Below the pieces are notes generated by a model. The model ran no database searches. It was not told the origin of the DNA and saw only the letters and a program-made list of their open reading frames with translations. This document shows, in pieces, positions 41,952 to 48,757 of a stretch of DNA of 50,481 bases (positions are counted from its first letter, which is position 1; each line of letters begins with the position of its first letter). This DNA comes from Pseudomonadota bacterium (GTDB lineage: Bacteria; Myxococcota_A; Polyangia; Fen-1088). Both the position numbers and the translations under genes were made by a program. The stretch spans positions 1 through 50,481 of the forward strand of contig JADGRC010000185.1 of the NCBI GenBank assembly GCA_017881245.1. The letters run 5' to 3'.

Positions 41952-44186
41952 CTACTGAGACCGGCCAAAAGCTACGCGACAGACGACCCCGGCCGCGGCT
42001 GGACCGGGCGGCGGATCCTGGTGCAGGGCCACGCCGGTGACCGCCCCCCCTTCGTTCAGCGCCAGTTCGACGCCACCGCGATGAGCAGCCCGCAGGACCG
42101 CCGCGACCGTCAAACCCGTGAAATCAGGCACCACGATCGTGCGAGCCACCTCGGTGTCGGTAACGCTCGCCGTGTCCGTATCGGTATCGGTATCCGCATT
42201 GGCAACATCAGGGCGTGCGTCCCTCCCGTCGCCTTGATCCCTCTCATGGGAAGTCGCCAGGCCATCGGACGTCGCCACGGTTTCCCAGCCAATGGCGTTG
42301 TCGACCGTCTCATCCGCCGACACTCCATTTGAATCGATCGGCGCCAGAGCCAGATCCGACCCAGGACGTTCATCGACGTCGGCCTCGTCACCGTCATCGG
42401 TTGCGCTTTTCCCCGCTCCGGCCTTCCCCCGGAAGGTCCCCGGCACCTCCGCACTGCCTCGAACGCCTTTCTTGTTCGCCATCTCCGCCATCAACGCCCG
42501 GGATGGGGGTACGTGCAGATACCGTAAGACCTGCTCAGCTATCTCCTTGAAGATCGGCGCCGCGACCGCGCCGCCCAAATGCGCGCCTTGCGGCTCGTCG
42601 ACCATCACGGCGATGGCCACGCGCGGATCCTCGGCCGGAGCGAACCCGATGAACGACGACACCCACTTGGTCGAGTCGTAGTGCCCCCCTGACACCTTCT
42701 GCGCAGTGCCTGTCTTGCCCGCCACCGCGTACCCTTCGATGGCGGCCGCTCGCGCCGTGCCGCCCACCTCCGTAACCCCGACCATGATCCCCGTCATCTC
42801 TCGCGCTGCCTTCTCCGAAATTACGCGCATGGCAGGCCGCTCGGGCATCACCTCGAACGTTCCGTCGGGGTGAACGACGCGTGCCACGATCCTGGGGGGG
42901 TGATACACGCCCCCCGCGGCTATGGCCGCCATGCCCGAGACGATTTGCAGAGGCGTTGCCGTCAACCCTTGACCGAACGAAACGTTGGCAAACCCAATTT
43001 CACCCCATTTGTCGATGGGCCGCACAACGCCGGACTGTTCGCCCGGCAGGCCCAAGCCCGTCTTTCGTCCGAAACCGAAGCGCGTGAGCGACGCGGCCAG
43101 ACGCTCCCTGCCCAGCCGACGCGCGATTTTGGTGGCGCCTATGTTGCTGGAGAACTTGAACACCTCCGCGACGGTCAACGATCCATGCGGATGGGTGTCG
43201 TGGACCGTGTATTTCCCGACCATCAGCTTGCCCATCTGGCAATCGAACCGGTCCTCCGGCCGGACGGCGCCCGCATCCAGCGCGGATGCGATGGTGAACG
43301 TTTTCATCGTGGATCCCGGTTCGAAAGCGTCGGTGATGATGCGATTCCGCGCGCCGCGCTCGGCCGCACCGCTGGGATCATTCGGGTTGTATGACGGCAC
43401 CGAAGCCATCGCCAAGAGCTCCCCCGTACGGGGATCCAGCACGGCCGCCATCACGCCCTTCGCGTGGTATCGATCTTGTGCCTCGGCGATGGCCCGCTCG
43501 GTCACGAAGGTCAGGTATCGATCGATCGTCAGGACGACGTCGCTGCCCGCGCCGCTGCTCGATTCGCCCATGCCGTCGACGAACAGCTCGCGCCCGAGCG
43601 CATCCCTTACCCCCTGAACCGATGACGGCTGCCCACGCAGGTGCTTGTCGAAAGCCAGTTCGACCCCGTCCAGACCCTGTCCGTCCGCCCCCGAATGTCC
43701 CATGACCGTCGCAGCCAACATCCGGTTCGGATAGAAGCGGCGCGGCTCGCGGACAAACCCCATTCCAGGCAATCCGAGCGCCTTGACAGCCTCCACCTCT
43801 TCGGGAGTGACCTTGCGTTTGACCCAGGTGAAGAATCGCTTCTGTCCCAGTTTCTGGGCAAGATCCTTCTGATCGATTCCCAACACGCGCGCCAGCTTGT
43901 GCGCGGCTTCGCGCGGCTCGGGCAGCCGTCGGGGATTGCAGTAGATCGAGTCCACGTCGGCGGTCGATGCCAACTCGGCCCCATTGTGGTCCAGAATCCG
44001 GCCGCGCCTTGGCGGCAGCTCGATCTCACGCAAATATTGTTCCTCGGCCATCGCGCGGAGCCGTTCCGATTCCCCGCCGACCTGAAGTTGATAGGCGCGT
44101 CGGGCCACCGCGCCGAACAACCCGGCGAAAACCGCGCCGCAAGCGAAAATGCGGACCCGCGTCCATCGACCCACTACCGAGATCAT
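41952..44186 (-). CDS. ftsI: Septal transpeptidase FtsI/PBP3-type with PASTA domain
   Basis: 744 residues from ATG 44186, which overlaps the ftsL stop (ATGA); longer ORFs are rejected. One N-terminal transmembrane helix, PBP dimerisation domain (PPRRGRILDHNGAELAST), and transpeptidase motifs STMK (~291), SSN (~344) and KTGTA (~491). After the catalytic domain (YDSTKWVSSFIGFAPAEDPRVAIAVMVDEP) comes a disordered acidic linker containing a DTDTDTDT run, then a C-terminal PASTA domain (VVPDFTGLTVAAVLRAAHRG...). PASTA-bearing FtsI resembles SpoVD/Pbp2x types. It crosslinks septal peptidoglycan with FtsW. Confidence 0.94.
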   Translation of the reverse strand: MISVVGRWTRVRIFACGAVFAGLFGAVARRAYQLQVGGESERLRAMAEEQYLREIELPPRRGRILDHNGAELASTADVDSIYCNPRRLPEPREAAHKLARVLGIDQKDLAQKLGQKRFFTWVKRKVTPEEVEAVKALGLPGMGFVREPRRFYPNRMLAATVMGHSGADGQGLDGVELAFDKHLRGQPSSVQGVRDALGRELFVDGMGESSSGAGSDVVLTIDRYLTFVTERAIAEAQDRYHAKGVMAAVLDPRTGELLAMASVPSYNPNDPSGAAERGARNRIITDAFEPGSTMKTFTIASALDAGAVRPEDRFDCQMGKLMVGKYTVHDTHPHGSLTVAEVFKFSSNIGATKIARRLGRERLAASLTRFGFGRKTGLGLPGEQSGVVRPIDKWGEIGFANVSFGQGLTATPLQIVSGMAAIAAGGVYHPPRIVARVVHPDGTFEVMPERPAMRVISEKAAREMTGIMVGVTEVGGTARAAAIEGYAVAGKTGTAQKVSGGHYDSTKWVSSFIGFAPAEDPRVAIAVMVDEPQGAHLGGAVAAPIFKEIAEQVLRYLHVPPSRALMAEMANKKGVRGSAEVPGTFRGKAGAGKSATDDGDEADVDERPGSDLALAPIDSNGVSADETVDNAIGWETVATSDGLATSHERDQGDGRDARPDVANADTDTDTDTASVTDTEVARTIVVPDFTGLTVAAVLRAAHRGGVELALNEGGAVTGVALHQDPPPGPAAAGVVCRVAFGRSQ

Positions 44187-44671
44187 CGGTCGCCTTTCAT
44201 TGGACGGTTCGCTGGACGTGTGGCGCGCGGCCCTATCGCCGTGCTGGTCGCGCCCGCCAGGCTGAAGCCCGACGATGTCGCTCGGGGCCCGGCATCGCGG
44301 ATCGATTGGCCCGACCCCAACCGCCAGATCGCCTCGGGCGGCGGTGGCCCCATGTTCAACTTCGCGCGCGCAAGCGCAATCACCCGGCGCGGATCTTTCA
44401 GCATACCGATTTCGATCTGCAGGCGCCGCCGCTGTTCCTCTAGCTCGGTGGCCGTGCGCCGCTCGCGCCCCAAATCGTAGGCGACCTCTAAGCCCTTGAG
44501 CCGAACGCCCACATGCGCCAGAGCCCCCGCCGTCACGATGACCAACAGAAACACGCCGACGCCCACGCCACGGCGAGAACCCGAGGCGCGAAACAGAGCC
44601 GCGGGAGAAAGGCCTGGCACCAACCCGGGCGCCACCCCGCCGGCTCCCGCGCCCGGGTGCGGCGAAATCAT
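44183..44671 (-). CDS. ftsL: Cell division protein FtsL
   Basis: 162 residues: Gly/Pro-rich cytoplasmic N-terminus, one transmembrane helix (VGVFLLVIVTAGALAHVGV), then a short coiled coil (LEVAYDLGRERRTATELEEQRRRLQIEIGMLKDPRRVIALARAKLNM), the usual FtsL/FtsB-like periplasmic leucine-zipper region. Identification rests on layout and position between rsmH and ftsI, since FtsL sequences diverge strongly. The C-terminal ~50 residues are extra and unassigned. Both ends overlap neighbours by ATGA. Confidence 0.88.
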   Translation of the reverse strand: MISPHPGAGAGGVAPGLVPGLSPAALFRASGSRRGVGVGVFLLVIVTAGALAHVGVRLKGLEVAYDLGRERRTATELEEQRRRLQIEIGMLKDPRRVIALARAKLNMGPPPPEAIWRLGSGQSIRDAGPRATSSGFSLAGATSTAIGPRATRPANRPMKGDR

Positions 44672-45594
44672 GCCGCCCTCTCCGCGGCGCGCATTTTCGC
44701 GGACCGCGACCGGGGATTTCGGGCTTGCTCTTCATCCGAGGCCACGACGATGCGTTTGGTGAGAATGCGCAGCCGGGGCGAAGGTGTCGCCAGATCCGCC
44801 ATGGCGCGAAAGCGGCGCTTGACCATCCTGTCCTCGAGCGAGTGAAACGCGATCACGCACAGGCGTCCGCCCAAACGCAGACACGCTGGCGCCTGATCCA
44901 AGAAAGTGTCGAGCTCCTCCAACTCGCGGTTGACCGCAAGGCGCAGGGCCTGAAATGTGCGGGTGGCCGGGTTCTTGTGGCGCTCGCGGCCTGGAACCGC
45001 CCGAGCGATGATCGCGGCCAGCGTGCCCGTGGAATCGAGCTCGCCGCGGTCGCGTGCCTCGACGATGTGGCGCGCGATACGTCCGGCGAACCGCTCTTCG
45101 CCATAATCCCGCAACACTCGTTCCAGCTCCGCCTGGCTGACACGCGCCAGGAAATCCGCGGCCGTCTCGCCCACCGACTGGTCCATGCGCATGTCGAGGG
45201 GGCCACTTCGCTGGAACGAAAATCCGCGCTCGGCCCGATCAAGTTGCGGCGACGACACGCCCAGATCGACCAAGAAGCCGTCCACGGGAATCGCGCCGAG
45301 TGCATCCAGGACCGAACGAATTCGGGAGAACGGCGCATGGACCAGCGTCACCCTTTGTGCGAAGGGCGCCAACACATCGCGCGCGCATGCCAGGGCGTCC
45401 TGGTCTCGATCGAGGCCGATCAAACGGGTCTGCGGTCCAGCATGTTCCAAGATGGCCCGGGCATGCCCCCCGAGCCCCACCGTCGCATCGCAAAATATCC
45501 TACCTTGGCCTACCTCGTGCGGGACCAGGAGCCCCAGCATTTCCTGGATCAGGACCGGCTCATGCCCGGAAACAGCTTCACGACTGACGATCAT
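44668..45594 (-). CDS. rsmH: 16S rRNA (cytosine-1402-N4)-methyltransferase
   Basis: 308 residues; SAM-dependent enzyme methylating C1402 of 16S rRNA (MraW). Motifs: HEPVLIQEMLGLL, FCDATVGLGGHARAILE, LIGLDRDQDALA, VDGFLVDLGVSSPQLDRAERGFSF, PLDMRMDQS, RIARHIVEAR, TFQALRLAVNRELEELDTFLDQ, VIAFHSLEDRMVKRRFR. First gene of the dcw cluster here; mraZ, usually upstream, is absent. ATG 45594 has only a weak ribosome-binding site. Confidence 0.97.
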   Translation of the reverse strand: MIVSREAVSGHEPVLIQEMLGLLVPHEVGQGRIFCDATVGLGGHARAILEHAGPQTRLIGLDRDQDALACARDVLAPFAQRVTLVHAPFSRIRSVLDALGAIPVDGFLVDLGVSSPQLDRAERGFSFQRSGPLDMRMDQSVGETAADFLARVSQAELERVLRDYGEERFAGRIARHIVEARDRGELDSTGTLAAIIARAVPGRERHKNPATRTFQALRLAVNRELEELDTFLDQAPACLRLGGRLCVIAFHSLEDRMVKRRFRAMADLATPSPRLRILTKRIVVASDEEQARNPRSRSAKMRAAERAA

Positions 45595-45621
45595 CTTTAA
45601 GCGCGGTATCGCGCGTCCCCG

Positions 45622-45649
45622 ATTCTTTTCCGCTTCCGAAGCAAGTCAA
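45622..45649 (-). promoter_or_regulatory. Candidate sigma-70 promoter for dcw cluster
   Basis: Minus-strand TTGACT at 45649-45644 and AAGAAT at 45627-45622 with a 16-nt spacer, about 28 nt upstream of the rsmH start. The -35 matches consensus at five of six positions; the -10 is weak (four of six). Proposed, not tested. Confidence 0.4.
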
Positions 45650-45918
45650 GTTTTTCCTCAATGATTGCATGATATTGTAGTAATCACCCACGTGGCATGG
45701 ATTTGGCCCATGGTCGAGCGGAGGGCAGGTGCCACCTGCTCACCGAGCTGTTGAACCGCGTGTGCGCGGCAAAGAAAATGGAGGCGAGGACCAACCAACA
45801 GGCAAGGATGAACGGAGGCCATTTCGGACGACGCGGCGGGTTCCGGGATCGGACTCAAGATCGGGCACAAGATCGGGCACTGAGCAGGCCGCGAGCGATC
45901 CAAATACCGTAACCCCGC

Positions 45919-45946
45919 TTGACGATTAGGATAAAGGCAGATACAC
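45919..45946 (+). promoter_or_regulatory. Candidate promoter for Fic-like gene
   Basis: Plus-strand TTGACG (45919-45924) followed 16 nt later by ATACAC (45941-45946), about 80 nt before the Fic-like start. The rest of the 423-bp divergent region (45595-46026) holds no credible ORF: the short ORFs there lack ribosome-binding sites, and I see only a 6-bp hairpin at about 45727-45741 and a 12-bp direct repeat near 45856-45881. Confidence 0.3.
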
Positions 45947-46026
45947 TCGCTGGCGGAAATACCGAGGTGGGCTTTATCGGTTAGCCGTGGTCCCGAACTG
46001 AATTAGGCGAATCAGGAGTGATGGGT

Positions 46027-46800
46027 ATGGACGCCAAGTTTTTCGAGATCGACTCCCGGATGGAGACGCTGCGAGCGAAGCTGGCCACGTTTCCCGCGAC
46101 CCTGATGAAGGACTACCAGGATCGCCTGGACGTTTCGTGGTTGTTTCATGACAACGCGCTCGAAGGCGTCGTTCTGTCCTACTCCGAGCTGAAGGCGGCC
46201 ATCGATCAACGTATCATTAGCGACGTCACGCTGATTCCGATGTACGAGGAGGTTCGCTTGCACAAGCAGGCCCTCGACTGGGTCCGCGAACAAGCGGCCA
46301 CCTTGGGCAAGAAGGCGTTGCCGGTCGACCACGAACTCGTCCGCACCCTGTACGCCAAGCTGACGCCGGACGCGGCGGCAAAAGGATACCCCTACCGTCG
46401 TGAGAATCCGCTGCACCGGCTTTACTATCACGAGATAACACCGCCCGATAAGATTTCGCAGAAGATGCGCAAACTGGGTGAGTGGATGGAGTCGGACGAA
46501 TTTCAAGACCTGCACCCCATCACGCGCGCGACGAGGGCCCACTATCGCTTGCTCAAGATTTATCCGTGGACCAAGAACTCGGGCAAGGTCGCGCGCCTAC
46601 TGATGAATTTCATCCTCTTGCGACATGGCTACCTGCCGGCGGTGGTTCATTCGATCGAGCGCCAGCGGTACTACGAAGCGTTGCGATTCGAGAACGACAC
46701 CCTGTTGAATCTGATCGTGGAGTCGCTCGAAAACAGCATCGACACCACGGATAAGTTCTTCACGGAGCTCCGCGGTCTACGCGTCAAGCGGGCCTCCTGA
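46027..46800 (+). CDS. Fic-fold protein with degenerate catalytic motif
   Basis: 257 residues from ATG 46027, chosen because AGGAG lies 8 nt upstream; in-frame GTG 46018 and ATG 46021 are too close to it. An N-terminal segment SWLFHDNALEGVVLSYSEL resembles the Fic inhibitory/flap region (xxxIEGN-like). The core HPITRATRAHYRLLKIYPWTKNSGKVARLLMNFILLRHGYLPAVV aligns with the Fic HPFxDGNGRxxR loop, but the catalytic His is Tyr (IYPW), the acidic residue is Lys and the terminal GNGR is SGKV. AMPylation seems unlikely. Possibly a binding or regulatory pseudo-enzyme. Stands alone upstream of the argH region. Confidence 0.75.
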   Translation: MDAKFFEIDSRMETLRAKLATFPATLMKDYQDRLDVSWLFHDNALEGVVLSYSELKAAIDQRIISDVTLIPMYEEVRLHKQALDWVREQAATLGKKALPVDHELVRTLYAKLTPDAAAKGYPYRRENPLHRLYYHEITPPDKISQKMRKLGEWMESDEFQDLHPITRATRAHYRLLKIYPWTKNSGKVARLLMNFILLRHGYLPAVVHSIERQRYYEALRFENDTLLNLIVESLENSIDTTDKFFTELRGLRVKRAS

Positions 46801-46871
46801 GCCAGGCGCGCGTCGACCGCCAAAGGTTCCTCGCCTATTCAGCCTCGACGAGGCCGACGAGGTCGGCGCAC

Positions 46872-46911
46872 AAAAAAAACGCGCCGGGAACCCGAGGGCT
46901 CACCGGCGCGT
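46872..46911 (-). terminator. Intrinsic terminator (minus strand) with 8-T run
   Basis: Minus-strand 9-bp stem (ACGCGCCGG at 46911-46903 pairing with CCGGCGCGT at 46887-46879) followed by eight T residues (46879-46872). No minus-strand protein gene lies directly upstream, apart from the 27-codon ORF at 47130-47213, so it marks the end of an otherwise unannotated minus-strand transcript. On the plus strand there is no T run. Confidence 0.8.
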
Positions 46912-47100
46912 GTCATCCGCTAGTGGACTGGTCGTGGGCTAGCACCACTATGGAGCCGCCCAATTTTTGTCGCGGGGTGCGAGCCACGCCACCGCGACGG
47001 GTTACGTCCTTGAAGTGGGCTCGGACGGGTTACGAACAGCTGGTCCGTAAAGGGGACTGCTGTGTGGTCACCGCTGAGATCGCTCAGGGGAGGCCACACG

Positions 47101-47128
47101 GGGGCAAAAGACCCTTGAGGGTCTCCCC
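47101..47128 (-). terminator. Hairpin plus T run after 27-codon ORF
   Basis: Minus-strand stem AGACCC / GGGTCT with a TCAA loop (47124-47109), followed by TTTT, and an outer GGGG / CCCC pairing. It starts 6 nt after the small ORF stop. Looks like a weak intrinsic terminator or attenuator for that ORF. Confidence 0.55.
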
Positions 47129-47129
47129 A

Positions 47130-47213
47130 TCAGGCTCGCCCGGACTCCTTAGATCCGAAGCGGGTTGACGTGCGAAGTGAAGTCCAACCGGTCAGTGGAT
47201 TGCGTTTCGCCAT
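47130..47213 (-). CDS. Possible 27-residue small protein or leader peptide
   Basis: Minus-strand ORF beginning MAKRNPLTG and ending KESGRA, with an excellent ribosome-binding site (AAAGGAGG, ending 8 nt before ATG) and a hairpin with T run directly after the stop. It is basic and has no signal or membrane segment. No family recognised. It lies in the 508-bp space between the Fic-like gene and argH, whose remaining part (46912-47100) is hairpin-rich and carries a repeated GACGGGTTACG. Could be a genuine small protein, a leader peptide for an RNA, or chance. Confidence 0.45.
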   Translation of the reverse strand: MAKRNPLTGWTSLRTSTRFGSKESGRA

Positions 47214-47308
47214 GCCTCTTTCCTCCTTTGTTGGGCCAGTCGCTCGCGGATGGCCTGAGACAAAGATAACGTGCGGATCGGTCCCGCGCCACTTTGGTAT
47301 AAGGCCGC

Positions 47309-48733
47309 ATGTCGTCGAGTAGGCCGGGCAGCGGCAAGCCGATTGGGGGCGGCCGGGGCGCGCGATTCACCGCGGAGATGGATGGAGCGGCGTTGGCGCT
47401 CAACGCCAGCATTGCATTTGATCGACGACTACTTTCCGACGATGTGCGCGGCAGCCAAGCGCACGCCCGGATGTTGGCGAGCGTCGGTTTGATTTCGTCC
47501 GCGGACGCTGACGCGATCGTCGCGGGACTCGACCAAGTGGCGGGCGAATTCGCGCGGGGCGAGCAGACGCTCGACGCCGCCCTTGAAGACGTCCACATGA
47601 ACGTCGAAAGCCGCCTGACCGCGATCATCGGCGAGCCCGGACGGCGCCTGCACACGGCGCGCAGCCGCAATGATCAGGTTGCGACCGACCTGCGGTTGTA
47701 TGCACGCGCCGCGGCCGCCGAACTGGTCAATCAAATCGACCGCGGGCGCGTGGCGTTATGCCGGCAGGCACGCCAACACGCGGAGACGCTGCTGCCGGGC
47801 TACACGCACTTGCAACGGGCACAAGCGGTGACGCTCGGACACCATCTGCTTGCATACGCCGAAATGCTGGGGCGCGACCGCGGGCGCCTGCTGGACGCCG
47901 CCCGGCGGGCAGGCCAATCCCCGTTGGGATCGGGCGCGCTGGCGGCGACCAGCCTTGGCATCGATCGCGCCGCGACCGCAAGCGCATTGGGATTCGACGA
48001 GCCCACACACAACAGCCTGGATGCCGTATCGGATCGAGACTTTGCGGCCGAGATAGCTTTCGCATGCGCGTTGCTCGGCGTGCACCTGTCGCGCCTCGGG
48101 GAAGAACTGGTGCTGTGGTCGACGACCGAATTCGGGTTCGTGCAACTGGGCGAGGGCTATTGTTCGGGAAGCTCGTTGATGCCGCAAAAACGCAACCCCG
48201 ACATCGCCGAATTGCTGCGCGCGAAACCCGCGCGCGTGATTGGCGACGTGGTGACGTTGTTGACGATCAGTAAAGGGCTGACGTTGGCCTACAACAAGGA
48301 TCTGCAGGAAACGCAGGAACCGTTCTACGACGCCGTTGAAACCGCCCGCGTCAGCCTGGCGGTGCTGCCGGGATTGGTCGCGTCGCTGGAGTTCAATACG
48401 GAACGCATGCACGCGGCCGCGCAAGATCCGGCGCTCGGCGCCACGGATCTCGCCGAGGAGCTGGTTCGCGCGGGAATCCCTTTTCGGGAGGGACACGAGA
48501 TCGTTGGACGCTTGGTTCGACGCGCCGAGGAGAAGCGCGTTTCGTTGCGACAGCTCACCGTCGACGATCTGAAATCGATCGACGCGCGCCTGAGCGAGAA
48601 AACGCTTGAGTCTTTGGAACCCGCGCGTGCCGTCGCCGCGCGCACCGTGGTGGGGGGACCCGCGCCCGCATCGGTGCGGCGCGAGGTCGCACGACTGTCC
48701 GCCGAGCTGATGCGACTTGGATTCGACGTCTGA
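47309..48733 (+). CDS. argH: Argininosuccinate lyase
   Basis: 474 residues; cytoplasmic fumarase/aspartase-superfamily enzyme, last step of arginine synthesis (argininosuccinate to arginine plus fumarate). Motifs: NASIAFDRRLLSDDVRGSQAHARML, EDVHMNVESRLT, TARSRNDQVATDLRLY, PGYTHLQRAQAVTLGHHLLAY, TSLGIDRAATASALGF and GSSLMPQKRNPD near residue 290, the catalytic Ser loop. Complete and of normal length. A TATAAG hexamer lies only 7-12 nt before the ATG, with a weak AAGG; the mRNA might be leaderless, or transcription may start further upstream. No other arg genes are adjacent. Confidence 0.97.
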   Translation: MSSSRPGSGKPIGGGRGARFTAEMDGAALALNASIAFDRRLLSDDVRGSQAHARMLASVGLISSADADAIVAGLDQVAGEFARGEQTLDAALEDVHMNVESRLTAIIGEPGRRLHTARSRNDQVATDLRLYARAAAAELVNQIDRGRVALCRQARQHAETLLPGYTHLQRAQAVTLGHHLLAYAEMLGRDRGRLLDAARRAGQSPLGSGALAATSLGIDRAATASALGFDEPTHNSLDAVSDRDFAAEIAFACALLGVHLSRLGEELVLWSTTEFGFVQLGEGYCSGSSLMPQKRNPDIAELLRAKPARVIGDVVTLLTISKGLTLAYNKDLQETQEPFYDAVETARVSLAVLPGLVASLEFNTERMHAAAQDPALGATDLAEELVRAGIPFREGHEIVGRLVRRAEEKRVSLRQLTVDDLKSIDARLSEKTLESLEPARAVAARTVVGGPAPASVRREVARLSAELMRLGFDV

Positions 48734-48757
48734 CGACGCCGAAACAATCGTATCAGT

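Noticed and set aside
45697-45929. Short plus-strand ORFs between rsmH and the Fic-like gene
   Set aside because: No ribosome-binding sites, overlapping frames, Arg-rich low-complexity translations and no recognisable family.
46872-47213. 6S RNA, tmRNA or RNase P RNA
   Set aside because: I compared remembered core motifs (6S central bubble, tmRNA ends, RNase P P4 and the GAGGAAAGTCCGGGC box); partial resemblances such as TCCCCTGAGC and GGAGTCCGGGC are too short to call.
47130-47213. Truncated ribosomal protein bL28
   Set aside because: The first residues MAKRNPLTG recall bL28, but the conserved GNNVSHA and following basic block are absent in this frame; a frameshift would have to be assumed.
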